The notes: generated by a model not told the origin, from the letters alone. Shown: positions 48,153 to 61,351, counted from the stretch's first letter. The stretch is 64,000 bases of DNA from Chloranthus sessilifolius (GCA_021018995.1 CM037586.1:10754247-10818246), one strand, 5' to 3'. Numbers and translations are program-made.

Positions 48153-48662
48153 AAATCAGACTTTTGTTGGGTTTTGCTTATGAGCTGCTTATAAATTGGA
48201 GTTAGGCTTCTGAACCCAATATTTTTACACTAATTGTGATATGTTGCATGTGTTTTGATCATACCTATGTTGAGCTGGACCTTAGGTTGATTATGGCTAA
48301 CTCGGATTAAGGAATCCGTAGATTTAATTTGCGTATGAGGTAGGGAATATTCTAAACTTGTACACTTGATTACGAAAGCATGTATGTAGTGATGTTCTAT
48401 GTATGCATGTCCGTTTAAAGCATAGTTAAGTGCTTATGTTTAAAATGCTAAGATACGTGTGTGAAATTAAGGTGTATGTGCGTACACGAAAATGAGAAAG
48501 TTAAAAGCATAAGAAAAAAGACATCCCAGGGATGTATAGTTAATGTGAATGTACATGTGATGGGAAAATTTTATGATGGGCTTTGAACTACTAATAATTA
48601 GCACAATTATACGGTGAATAACTATATATAGTGCACAATTAATTTAAGGTTTGGAGAATACC

Positions 48663-51207
48663 TGTAATATCCCAAAAATTTGAGCTTTAAACAGTGACCT
48701 TGAGATTCATGCCCGACTGGTCGTAGGTTTGACCAAGTGATGGTCAAACAGTGGACTCATGAAGTGATAAACTAATGTGATGTCAATGTGACCTAAGTAT
48801 AGAGTTAGAGTCTAGATAATGGTTACGTACACCTATCTCTGGTGTATGTGCTTAACACATAAGCTGGAAAGAGAATAAAAGGATTTAATAACCTAGGTTT
48901 CATTGTTTGGTTGGCAAAGAGAGTTAAGAAGAGAGATGGAGAGAGAGAGAGCCAAGGTGAGTTAATGGCAAGGAGTTAATGTGACTGGATTGAAGGGAAG
49001 ATTGAGCAATAAATGTCGGATTCAACATGATTTGATTCGTGGGAGCGAAAGCTGGAACCCTAACCATTCAAATCAATCGTTCAATCCTTTAGGAGATTGA
49101 TTTGAGGTGAGTTTTATTAGAATAAAATGCATAGATGTTTGGTGGTTAAATTCAGTCAAGTGTAGTTAAAAACATAGAATTAAATGATAGAAAAGAAAGA
49201 AAAATAGAGAAAAAAAGATTTAGAAGAACATCCCGAAAAGGGGCTGGGTTCTGGCCAAATCAATTAATCTAAAAGTTGAAAAAGCAAGAATGCCCGATTT
49301 CGATTAATCGATTTTGATAGTCGATTAATCGATTTAGAAATTGACTAATCAACTGGGTACCTTCAGTGGCTAGAGAGATAAGACTTGGGGAAATCAACTA
49401 ATCGATTTGGGGAATCGATTAATCGATTTTAGATTTTGATTAATCGATTTGGGATCGATTAATCGATTTTAGATTTTCGACTGCTCGATTTGAGAATTGA
49501 TTTAACCACTTTGGGGATTTCGATTAATCAATTTGGGATCGATTAATCGATTTTGGATTTCGATTAATCAATTTTGGGAATCGATTAATCGATTTAGGGT
49601 TCGATTAATCGATTTTGGGAATCGACTAATCGATTTTGGCAGTTTTACTTGACTTTTTAATTGAACCTTGAGGTTCATGGAGGGTCTAGGACCTTTTCTA
49701 TTACATTTTTAGTGATGTGTTGCATGTGTTATGGTGTACCATAAGTGATACGTGTGAGAGCAAACATAAGGAGCCGTGTGAGACCCTGATGCTTGAACCT
49801 TCAGAGACTTGAGGTAGGGAACACCTTGAACATGTACTTTAATTGCAAGAGCATGTATGTAGTGATATAGAAATTAATTTGAAAATATTTTAGCTATGTA
49901 AATCTTTATAATAAGGGTGTGTGTGTGACACCAAGAAAGTAAATGAGAATGAGACATCCCCAGGGGATGAGAAAGTGATAAAGGCATCAGTGTGATGCGA
50001 GTAATTGAGATCAAGTAAGCTAATGAAAATGAGGCATCCTGAGGGGATGAGAAAGTGATAAAGGCATCAATGTGATGCGAGTAATTTAGACATCCCAGGG
50101 ATGTTGGTAAGATTGAATAACGACTGATAAGGCCTAAATGATATAAAGTAGCACTTTTATACGGTGAATAACAACTATATGTAAAGCACATGATATTTTT
50201 GTTATTTAAGGTTTGAATAGAATACCCCACCAATGTGACGGGATACCCACGACTGACTCGATAGGATATCCGTGACCGGTATGGCAGCCAATCCGTACAC
50301 CGGTACGGAGGTTTATCCGTACACAGTAAGCACATCTCAGGGATATTGAGATGAGATTTAACCCCGCTGCCTATGAGAAAGGGGATTGGGTAGTATTCTC
50401 AGGGAATACATATAACGACTGTCTATTTAGACGACGATGGTGAGTATTCCATCGGGGCTCGATGCTATATTGCTCGGGGACTACTTAAGTTAAAGATTTA
50501 AGTTTTACTTTAGGCCTAATCAGTGTAATTCATGAACAGTTTGAGAATAAATGAAACATGCAAACCACCAGTAAACTTCAAGGCATAATTGTCACCTTTT
50601 AAACTATTTTTCCTGCCAATGTATAGACACATCATGCTTAGAATATCATAGAATATATGTGAGATTTTGACTTATATGTTCATTGTGTTATTCCCTATTC
50701 AGCTAGGATGTAGCTCGCCCTTTAGGCTATACGTCGTAGGTCCAATGCTACCAGCGGCCGAGGCTTCGGGAGATGTGGATCCGGGTGAATCGAATTACTT
50801 GCCTGGGGACGAGTTGTAGCCCCTTCATGAGGACTTCTTCTAGCAGACTCCGCTGAGTACTTTGAGAGAGTAGTTTTGAGAGCATAGTAGTACGGCTTGA
50901 TATGTCAAGCCTTTATTTTGATAGACAATGTAATTAATTGATATATTCTTTTTGGCGAACCATCTAGGGTGATCTGTTTATCACCGATGGTTCGGATCGG
51001 TTCTCTATTCATGCAATGGCATGAAAGTAGAACTGTCTTTTGAGTTTATACTTGGAATAGTGTTTTGCTTCTGCACCGTGTAGTTATTGTTCTATTTTGT
51101 CTTAATATTACTTGTTATACCAATATTTCGTACATAGCCATGGGGCACGGTCTAGAGGATCGTGCTGATGGCACGGGTTTTGAGGTGCCAAAATCCGGGC
51201 TGTCATA
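48663..51207 (+). repeat. Element B 5' LTR
   Basis: 2.55 kb, starting TGTAATATCCC. In order it holds a palindrome array (49296-49640), two direct units of about 80 bp with 'ggatgagaaagtgataaagg' (49954-50110), a tandem 23-mer block (50221-50325), and a short conserved reading frame (50700-50843). Confidence 0.92.
49296..49640. repeat. TCGATTAATCGA array in element B 5' LTR
   Basis: A dozen or so exact or near palindromes at offset about 640-975 from the LTR start. The 3' LTR copy is at 61352-61722. Confidence 0.9.
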
Positions 51208-51221
51208 GTTGGTATCAAAGC
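51208..51221 (+). other. Element B primer-binding site
   Basis: TTGGTATCAAAGC just after the LTR, the same word as in element A, matching initiator tRNA-Met closely. Confidence 0.8.
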
Positions 51222-51311
51222 AATTTCTTTTAAAAATTCTGACAATCGTTCTTTTTGTCAAAGCATAGGGACTTCTGCTAAAGAAAACCTTATTTTTACG
51301 TGTAGACCGTT

Positions 51312-52654
51312 ATGTCTTCTAGAGGAAGGGGCCGACCTAGGGGCGGCCATAGCAAAAGTTTGCGTAGTCGAGATGATTTTATCTCGGATACCAATAGAGT
51401 GCCTGTAGGAGATAGAGGGGCTTTAGGCAGTGGTGGCCAAGGGAGCCAAGATTAGGCAGAGACTCAGGATCGTGATTGTCAGGATCATGATTAAAGAGAA
51501 CAAGAGAGAGTCAGAGAAAGAAACGAAGATAGAGAGGAGCATCAGAGGATGATGCACACTATGGAAACCATGGCGGCTGCCATGACCCAACAGGCAGCAT
51601 CCTTGGCAGCTCATACTGTCCATGAGCAGCATTAGCCACCGACACCTCCAGTGGCTCCGACACCGCCAATGACTTCTGCGTTTACTGAGTTTAGGAGGAT
51701 GAGACCTCCTAACTTTTCGGGGCAGGCAGAGCCCATGGTAGCTGAGAACTAGCTGAGTGAGATGGAGAAAGTATTTAGTGTGCTCATATGTATAGAGGAC
51801 GAGAGCGTCCGTTGGGCAGCCTACATGTTAGATGGGGAGGCTGGGCCTTGGTGGAAGTCTGTTTCACGGACTAGGGTTCAGGAGACTCCAGATTTGCCCT
51901 GGACGTGGGATGAATTTATTGAAGAGTTCAATAAATAGTACTTCCCAGAAATTGTGAGGAATCAGATGGAGATCCAAAATTTGCAACTCGTGCAAGGGAA
52001 GATGACTGTTAGAGAGTATGGAGTGGAGTTCATGCGACTCGCTCGCTTCGTGCCTGACTACGTCATCACGGAGATGATGAGAGCGAATAGGTTTCAGCAA
52101 GGGTTGAGATTGGACGTGAGGGGAGGAGTGACACCATTCCAGATGAGGACCTATGGAGAGGTCATGAGAAAGGCCTTGGTGGAAGAAGAAGAAAATAATA
52201 ATAAATACCGCTAGAGGGAACAACAAGGAAGGTGGAATGTGGACTAGAGTAGAACAGGGAATTACGAGTCAGTGAACAAAAAGCCAAAATTCATAGCAAA
52301 CAATCAGAGACCACCGTTCCAAGGAGGGTATCAAAGACCAGCGTAGCAGACCAACCAGCAGAAATTTCCATTGCTTGCGTCGGGGAGGCCGATAAGATAT
52401 AAGAGCTCTATTATCACTATCAGACTCTGATTACAGGTTTCTCATGACGGCGTCTTCCACACCACGGAGACTTGTGGCCAAGTGTGGAGATCTCACGGAG
52501 ATGTGAATCAGAGGCGAGGGAACTCGGGGTGTTTCAAATGTGGCAAGGTGGGCCACTTGATCAAAGATTGCCCTGAGGTAAATAAGGGGAAGATAGCTTC
52601 AGCTTCTATGCCAGGATCGATATAAGCAAGGAAGCCGATTGTCCAAGGGAGAGC
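51312..52654 (+). pseudogene. Element B gag remnant
   Basis: Begins with an Arg/Gly-rich MSSRGRGRPRGG start, then a charged segment, the capsid-like 'LVQGKMTVREYGVEFMRLAR' region (51985-52045) and a CCHC knuckle CFKCGKVGHLIKDC at 52529-52570. Homologous to the gag of element A. Fossil copy. Confidence 0.8.
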
Positions 52655-54425
52655 TGATGAGTAGTGAAATATGATGATATTTTACCCTTAAATACCTATA
52701 TTTAGCCATTCGATGAAGGTTATCTAATGAGAATTACTAGATTTGAAGTGTTTCAGGTAAATACAATCCAAGTGCTTAAAACAGCCCAAGAATTCCAAAA
52801 ATAATGTCAAAACATTGCAACTTTGGGTCATCGAGAACTTAGTGTGACTTGCAGCTTAATTTGGACCTTCAATACATCAGATTCAAGAAATTTCTAAAAC
52901 ACAAAAGTTGTAGAGCTCGTTGTCTTCTTTCCAACGCCATAGGAATTGCCTCAATCCGAGTTTGGGACAGAAAGTAATGGCTAAAATACCGAGGCAGTAT
53001 CTGATACAAAGTTGGGCGGGAGTTCACGGAAATTGCCTTTAGATGTCAATCAATTGAGGACTAAGTGTCAATCGATTGACAGGAGAAGACAACTTTGTCC
53101 CTACTTAAAAGTCAATCGATTGAGATTTAATTCTCAATCGATTGAGGTTATTAAGGTTAGGATTGTTCGATCATATAAAAAGGAAGCTACGAGTTTTGAA
53201 GGGATATTATTATTATTATTAGAAGAGGTTTTTAGAGAGAGAAGTAGAGATAGAGAAATTTTATTATTCTTTTGGAGAGCTTTGTTCCTTTAATCTTTTC
53301 AGTATTCCTTTATTCAATTTATTATTTTTTGTTCAGTTGATTCCTAGTTTAAATTTAGAGATTAGTAAAGAGCATTGTTAATTTCATTTCTGAAGATTAT
53401 CGTGCTTGTGGATTAAAGAATTTCTATTGAAGTTTGAGGTATTTTGAATTAATTAAATTGATGTTATTTTTCCTTCCTTATTTATTTATGTCATTTAATT
53501 ACAACATGTGTGACTAATTTCTTAGAGATGGGGATCTAATGATTCCCATCCGAGGGATGTACTTCTAATAATATAAATCTAAGATTAAAGTATGAGAATT
53601 TGTTTTTATGGTTGTTGTGCTATCACGAACGGATGAAATCCCCGCCACTAACTGGGATCGAGTGTGCCGAGTCATGCCCTGGATCTCAGATCTGTGACGG
53701 TAATTTTACCCCAATCATTGTTATATGGTCTTTTTGCTTTCATCGTGTGGATCTACTTACGATTATGATCCGGGATCGAGTGTGTCGAGCCATGCCCTGG
53801 ATCTTGGATTTGTAATGGTAATTTTATCTTAATTACTCCCAAATCTGAAATCAAGTGTGCCGAGCCACGCCCTTGATCTCAGATCTATGGTGGTATTCTT
53901 ATTAGAATTTTACCCACTTTAGGGATGATTTTTATTTGAAATCTGAGATCAAGTGTGCCGAGCCATGCCCTTGATTCCAGATCTATATATGTAAATCATC
54001 TATGAAATTAAGTTCTGATTGTAGGAATGCAATGTGGAACCTATCCGGGTTTTGATCATATATCTTCCATAAAAGATGTTTTTCAATGATATATCTCATA
54101 GTTTAATCCTTAGATTTATATTATGGGAAGAACAAACCAAAGATGGGAGGATTTAGTATCTTCATCTTTTTCATCTTTACCTTTATTTTTGAATTATCAA
54201 TTAAATTTTAGTTTGCAGTCAGTAATTACCATCTCATAAAATCGCTTAAATAGTAATATTGGTAGGGTACTGTTGAAAATTTCAATAGATTTTTGGAGTT
54301 ACTGTCTCGTCTTTTTAGATCTTTCAAAATAGTCCTCGTGGGAACGATCTCGTACTCCGCACCCACTATATACAATCTGATTCGTGCGCTTGAGAGTAAA
54401 ACATCATAATTAAAATATCACATCA
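52655..54425. mobile_element. Solo LTR of another Gypsy lineage (Athila/Tat-like) inserted in element B
   Basis: Starts TGATGAGTAG and ends ATCACATCA. Flanks AGAGC (52650-52654) and AGATC (54426-54430) fit a 5 bp duplication with one change; element A has the uninterrupted AGAGCCTATGCAG at this place. The terminal part, with 'gtgggaacgatctcgtactc' and 'attcgtgcgcttgag', resembles the ends of Athila/Tat LTRs (inference). It carries four short hairpin repeats (53654-53990) and four TCAATCGATTGA-type palindromes (53047-53155). Confidence 0.75.
53654..53990. repeat. Four spaced hairpin repeats in the solo LTR
   Basis: Units start near 53654, 53772, 53845 and 53943. The fourth reads TGAGATCAAG, a 'tgtgccgagccatgcc' loop, then CTTGATTCCA, and the third closes with CTTGATCTCA. 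The loop 'gtgccgag(c/t)ca(t/c)gccc' is the most constant part. Confidence 0.8.
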
Positions 54426-54639
54426 AGATCCTACGCAGTCACAGCTCAAGAGGCTCAAAATATAAATGATGTGATCCAAGGTGAGATTCCTTTTAAATAA
54501 AGAATTTTAATTCTTGAAAATTTTAGATAGAGAAGATGCATCCATATAGAAAATAGAAAAGAACCTATATGTAATAATTTTTGTATGATGGTATATATTA
54601 TATATATGTGTATGTATGATTAGATACGCTACAGATCTA

Positions 54640-57600
54640 TAAGAAAGGAAGCGATGTCAGATATGAAGCTCGAGTGTTGATAGACTCGGGGTCTACCCAC
54701 TCATTTGTTGCCCCTCGCTTCATAAAGAAGATGAAAGTTAACCTAGAGGAGTTAGACTTTGTGTTAACCGTGACCATTCCGACTGGGAAATCGGTTGATA
54801 CAGAAAAGGGTTGCAACTTCGTGATCGTGAGAATCATGGATGGAGACGTCTTTGAACTACCAGCGAACCTAATCCTGTTAGACGTGCAAGGATTCGACGT
54901 GATCCTTGGCATGGATTGTTTATCGACTCACTGTGAGACGGTAGATTGCAAGAACAAGGTCGTCATCTTCAGACCCAACACTAGAAGATCATTTCGATTT
55001 CGAGGAGAAAGATTGACTCATATGCCACTTATCTCGACAGTCAGGGCAGAGCGCTTGATCAGAAAAGGGTGCAGCAGTTACTTGACATTCTTGAAGGAGG
55101 ATAAAGAAGAGAAGAATATTATCTCCGAGATAGCCGTGGTGCGAGAGTTTGAAGATGCATTTTCGGAGGAATTACCAGGATTACCTCTAGATAGAGAAGT
55201 TGAATTCGTCATCGACTTAGCACCAGGAATGGAGCCTGTTTCTAAAGCACCATACAGAATGGCTCCTGCTGAGTTGAAGGAGTTGAAAGAGCAATTACAA
55301 GAGCTCATGGACAAGGGGTTTGTTAGACCGATGCGTCTCTATGGGGAGCACCGGCCTTATTTGTAAAGAAAAAAGATGGGTCAATGCGTCTGTGCATTGA
55401 CTATCGGCAATTAAACAAACTCACTATAAAGAATAGGTACCTTTTGCCTAGGATAGATGACTTATTCGTCCAGCTGCAAGGAGCAAGGCATTTTTTCAAG
55501 ATCAATCTGAGATCTGGATACCATCAGTTGAGAGTTAAAGCAGAGGATATTCAGAAGACTGCTTTCAGGGCACGGTACGGACACTATGAATTCTTGGTGA
55601 TGTCATTTGGGTTGACAAACACATCAGCGTCGTTTATGGATTTAATGAATCGGGTGTTTAAACCACACCTGGACTCCTGCGTCGTGGTGTTCATTGACAA
55701 TTTCTTGATATACTCCAAGTCAAAGGCGGAACACGAAGAACACTTAAGGACTACTCTACAAACTTTACGTGAACACCAACTGTATGCCAAGCTTAACAAG
55801 TGCGAGTTTTGGTTAGAAGAGGTTAGCTTTTTGGGACACATCGTCTCAAAGCATGGTGTCACTGTAGATCCAACAAAAATAGAAACAGTGGTCAATTGGG
55901 AGCAACCAAAGACTATGGCTGACGTCCGTAGTTTTCTTAGATTAGCGGGTTATTATCGGTGCTTTATAGAGGGATTTTCAAAACTATCAGGACCTCTTAC
56001 GAGGCTTATACGGAAGGATTTAAGATTTGAGTGGAGTGAGGCATGCGAGAAGAGTTTTCAAGAACTCAAGAAGAGATTCACTTCAGCTCCAGTACTAGCG
56101 ATTCCTTTAGGCAGTGGAGGGTTCGCGGTATATAGTGATGCTTCGTACAATGGTTTGGGTTGCGTGCTCAACCAACACAGAAAGGTGATAGCTTACGGGT
56201 CGAGACAGTTGAAAGAATATGAGAAATTATTCGACACATGATCTGGAACTAGCAGTGGTCATATTTGTGCTGAAGATTTGGCGACATTACTTGTACGGTG
56301 AGACTTTTGAGATTTTCACCGACCACAAGAGCCTCAGGTACCTGTTTACACAGAAAGAACTAAATATGAGGCAGCGTAGATAGATGGAGTTCCTCAAAGA
56401 CTATGACTGTTCCATACAATACCATTCAGGTAAGGCTAATGTAGTAGTCGATGCCTTGAGTCAGAAGGGTTCAGCTCAGTTGGCTAGTTTGATTTTGGGT
56501 ATGCACAGATGGAAGTTGTTTGAAGATCTGGCACTGTATGATGCGAATATTGAGTTGCAAGCCACAGGAGCCTTTTTGGCAAACATTTTAGTAAAACCAG
56601 TGATATTTGAGTATATCCACGAGCTACAGATGAAAGACTCAGCTTTAACCAAGATTCGTCAAGATGTGATTGAATGCATCAAACCGAACTTCTCAGTGAA
56701 AGAAGATGGTTCCTTATTGTTCAAGGGCCGTCTCTGCATTCTGGACAATGCTGATCTACGACAAACTATTCTTGATGAATCTCACAAGTCCAACTATGCG
56801 ATTCACCCAGGTAGCATGAAAATGTATCAAGATTTGAAAAAGAATTACTGGTGGAGAGGCTTGAAGCAAGACGTGGTAGAGTACGTGTCACGGTGTTTGA
56901 CGTGCTAACAAGTGAAGATCGATAATAGACACCCCGCAGGGTTATTGCGGCCTCTACCTATACCGGAATGGAAGTGGTAATCGATCTCTATGGACTTCAT
57001 CGTTGGGCTATCACATACTGCAAAGAGGTACAATGCCATTTGGATAGTGGTCGATCGATTGACCAAGTCAGCGCACTTCTTGCCTTACAATACGATGTAC
57101 ACGGCGGGAAGGCTTGCAAAGCTATATATGAAAGAGATCGTCCATTTGTGTGAGATTCCGAGTAGCATTGTTTCTGACCGTGACCCATTATATACATCGA
57201 AGTTTTGGAAGAATTTTAAGAAGGAATGAGAACGCGACTAGATTTCAGTTCAACATTCTATCCGCAAACTGATGGGCAGACAGAGCGGGTCAATCAGATC
57301 ATCGAGGACATGTGGGCGTGTATGTTAGAATTGCAAGGATCATGGGATCAACACCTACCGTTAATTGAGTTTGTATACAACAACAGTTTTCAGACGAGCA
57401 TTGGGATGGCACTGTATGAAGCTCTTTATGGACGATGATGTAGATCGCCCATCAATTGGGAAGAAATCGGTGAGAAATTTGTTTTGGGACCCCAGATACT
57501 TAAAGATAATGCCACCAATGTTAGGATGATAAGGGCCAAACTCAAAGCGGCTCATAGTAGACAGAAAAGCTACGCTGATATCAAGCGGACAAGTGTGGAC

Positions 57601-58035
57601 TTTAAGGTGGGTGAACACGTATTCGTGAAAGTGTCGCCTATGAAGGGTGTGATGAGATTTAAAAAGAGAGGGAAGTTAAGTCCCCACTATCTTGGACCAT
57701 TTGAGGATCTGGGTCGAGTAGGGGAAGTTGCATACCGTATTGGATTACCACCGCTATTCGATCGGGTACACAATGTGTTCCACGTATCTATGCTCAGGAA
57801 ATATCTTAATGGCCCTGATCACGTGTTGAGCGGCCAATCATTAGAGATGCATGAGGATATGAGCATGATCAAAGAACCGACAGAGATTTTAGATCGAAAG
57901 GAATAAGTGTTGCGGACAAAAGTGATTCCGTTAGTGCTTGTTCGATGGAAGAATCATCCGACTGAAGAAGCTACGTGGGAACGAGAGGCCGACGTGAAGG
58001 AACAATACTCGGACTTATTTGCGACAACTTGAGGG
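54640..58035 (+). pseudogene. Element B pol remnant (PR-RT-RH-INT, chromodomain-like tail)
   Basis: Protease region LIDSGSTHSFVAP at about 54677-54715. RT spans about 55190-55900 ([14 protein letters not shown] at 55380). RNase H spans about 56100-56350 (ending ...[10 protein letters not shown]). Integrase spans about 56750-57440 ([36 protein letters not shown]), followed by a GPF-type segment and LVRWKNHPTEEATWE near 57940, matching a chromodomain. Order and motifs give Ty3/Gypsy, probably Tekay. Broken. Confidence 0.88.
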
Positions 58036-58298
58036 TCAAAATTGTATCACCGCAGGCATGTTTGCGGATTCAAACCATATGTTATAATCCAATGTGGACC
58101 TTTTGATCAATTTATTCAGCAGAGAGAATTTCAATCCGCATCGTGTTCCTAATACAATGTTGAATGCGTAGTTAGGATTCATCATTGCCACGCAATGACT
58201 GAGAAGTTATGCTTCACAAAACCAGTGACCAACTGGTCATGTATTACCAAGAAAACAAAAGAGATATAAAAATAAGAAAATTTTGGACTTCTGATGAA

Positions 58299-58746
58299 AA
58301 TCGATTAATCAATTTTCAAATCGATTAATCGATTGGATATTCGATTAATCGATTTTGGTCGATTGATCGACTGGCATACGCCAGTGAGTGGAGGTCGAAA
58401 GGAGATTCAGAAAATTAATAAAGTGTAATTTCGATTAATTGATTTGGGGATCGATTAATCGATTTTGGATTTCGATTAATCGATATTGGAATTCGATTAA
58501 TCGACTAACACATGTCAGCGACTTGGGAATTTTAGAAAAATTTAAGGATATTACGATTTCGATTAATCGAGGTGAAATTCGATTAATCGATTTGGTAAAT
58601 CGATTAATCGATTGGCACACGCCAGTGAGCTGGAAAAGTTGGAAATTTTTAAGGATCACGAATTCGATTAATAAATTTTGGAAATAGATTAATCGATTTC
58701 GCGTGGCTGGAGTAAGTTTTTAAAAATTGATTAATCGATTAATCGA
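58299..58746. repeat. Element B internal TCGATTAATCGA array
   Basis: More than ten copies of TCGATTAATCGA or near variants between pol and the additional ORF, the same position as 16573-17012 in element A. 'cacacgccagtgagctgg'-like spacers recur twice. Confidence 0.9.
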
Positions 58747-58993
58747 ATCGGGCCTATATATATATAAAATGAGGGGGATTTCTCCCCATTCAAAAAATTT
58801 TGGGTTTTCTTGTGCAGCTTTTTCCTCTTCCTCCTCGAACCACTGTGCACACTAGGGTTTTGGGGGGGATTTTGCACCGATTTTGCCTCGCAAGTATCGC
58901 GTACTTGGATCGAAACCTATGGTAAAACCTAGATTTCGAGTTTTCCTTTCAATTTGACCTATCAAACCCTACTTTTTGGCATTTTGAGTCAAA

Positions 58994-60436
58994 ATGCCGC
59001 CTCGAACTCGCTTGACCACGAAGCAAGCGGCTTCGAAGCTTCCGATACGGCGTAAGAACGCCGCACCGCCACCACCAACACCATCGCCCGTAAGAACCCC
59101 ATCCCCATCGTCATCGGATACCACATCCTGTTCGACGAGCGCGCCTTCGCACAAATCTTCACCTACACCACCACCACCTGTGAACTTGCTCCAACCAAAC
59201 GAGTGGTGGGCAGCTAAGGAATTCGAAGATGAGTACATCATTGACGAAGTCCTATTTACCTACCCGACAGTCGAGGGCGAGACCTAACACGGGTCTCGAC
59301 AGTACCTCCAAAAGGTGGGTCTCGATAGTCTTTTGAACCCATTACACGGGTCCTATTATCCTTGACTTGTATACCTGTTTTACCAAAGTTTAGAGAAGGG
59401 CCAAGTCGATGATACCGTCACGACCAAGATCGATGGTCGTAATTATACCTTCACCCGTCGCCATGTACACGAGTCGCTTGAGTGTTATTTGGATTTTGTG
59501 CCCGAGACCACCCTATTCCCACCTTTCACTGAGGGGGTCAAATTTGAGGACATTATCGCTGACATGACTAATGGGAAAAAGGGATCGGGAAAGTCGATAC
59601 GGAGGGTAGACCTACCTCCTTATATGTGGATGCTTGATTTTATTATCAAGTGTAATTTATACCCTATGCGCCATGACACCGAACACGTAGAATTGGTCCA
59701 ACAAGCCCTTTATGCAGCTTACTGTGGGCGTTGGTTCGATGCTGCCAAGCTTGTCATCAAAGGGATGACCTATATAAAGGGGAAGATGATGAAAGGTCCT
59801 TTAAGGCCCAAGGAGAAGATGCCTTATGCTTGCCTCATATCGAGCATGCTTGAATGTTACTTTGACGCCCAAGAGTATGTGATTTCGCCCCATGAGCAGA
59901 AAACTATGGACCACGTGAAACATTACTCCATCGCTTTGTGGGGTCGTAGCTATAGATTGTTGAAGAGAGCCCTACCAGTTCATGGGCCAGCAGTAGCACC
60001 ACCCCCACCCCCACCACTACAACAGGACCCGCCAGTAGGGGGAGAACCACCCGCCATTCCACCCACTGAGGGAGCCCCATCTCAGACCTCAGTACCAGCT
60101 GGGAGGCAGCCCATAGTGCAACCTCCTACCACGTTCACTACGCCACCGTCGCAGTCAGCGGCTACCACACCTACATCCTCATATCGCCGACGAGCGGCTC
60201 GCCCTGTGCCTACGATCGAGGACGTGTTGACCCGGATGGAGGCCAACAATCAACAGATGAATCGGCGCATGGACTTTCTGATGTACCACACCATGCAGTA
60301 CATCTATCCATTGGACTATCGAGCGCCTGTGCAGAGGAGGCGGATCGCGGCAAGACCGGTTTCCACTCGTACTGCTGCCGCAGACATCTGCTGTCGACGA
60401 TTCTGCTCGGTGCCACCACCACACCACCGGGACTAG
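58994..60436 (+). pseudogene. Element B additional ORF remnant (putative plant transposon protein type)
   Basis: Starts MPPRTRLTTKQAASKL, followed by a Pro/Ser-rich stretch and NEWWAAKEFEDEYIIDEVL. The second half (59489-60436) has DLPPYMWMLDFIIKCNLYPM, a Pro-rich linker, and RMEANNQQMNRRMDFLMYHT near the end, which could form a short coiled coil. Clearly homologous to 14830-16338 in element A. Not gag, pol or a recognisable envelope. Function unknown; fossil copy. Confidence 0.75.
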
Positions 60437-60742
60437 TCACAGATCGAGCAACCAAAGACCATCACTGGGAGGGGACGACGTGAGCTTGAGAGAAGAATGT
60501 TTCTTTTATGGCTGATTTTTGGAGTTTGATTATAATTAAAAGGATGTAAATGAACAAATTATAAATTTTGAGAATTGAATAGTGAAATATACATCATCTT
60601 TTTAGAAATTCGCTTGTATTACGTTGTATTCTTGCATTACATGATATATAGTTAATTTTTCGTGATTAGGTACGGGACACCACCGTGTGTGGGATACCCA
60701 AGCGATGCACCTTTGGGTTCATTTTCGAGGACGAAAATTTCT

Positions 60743-60755
60743 AAGGTAGGGAGAA
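60743..60755 (+). other. Element B polypurine tract
   Basis: AAGGTAGGGAGAA immediately before the 3' LTR start TGTAATATCCC. Confidence 0.75.
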
Positions 60756-61351
60756 TGTAATATCCCAAAAATTTGAGCGTTAAATAGTGACCTCAAGATC
60801 CGTGCCCGACTGGTCGTAGGTTTGACTAAGTGATGGTCAAATAGTGGACTCATGAAGTGATAAATTAATGTGATGTCAATGTGACCTAAGTATATAGTTA
60901 GAGTCTAGTTAATGGTCACGTACACCTATCTCTGGTGTATGTGTGCTTAACACACAAGCTGGAAAGAGGATAAAAGAGTTTAATAACCTAGGTTTCATTG
61001 TTTGGTTGGTAAAGAGAGTTAAGAAGAGAGATAGAGAGAGAGAGCCAAGGTGAGTTAATGGCAAGGAGTTAATGTGGCTGGATTGAAGGGAAGATTGAGC
61101 AATAAATGCCGAATTCAACGTGATTGGATTCGTGGGAGCCAAAGCTAGAACCCTAACCATTCAAATCAACTATTCAATCCTTTAGGAGATTGATTTGAGG
61201 TGAGTTTTATTAGAATAAAATACATAGATGTTTGGTGGTTAAATTCAGTCAAGTGTAGTTAAAAACATAGAATTAAATAATAGAAAAGAAAGAAAAATAG
61301 AGAGAAAAAGATTTAGAAGAACAGCCAGAAAAGGGGCTGGGTTCTGGCCAA

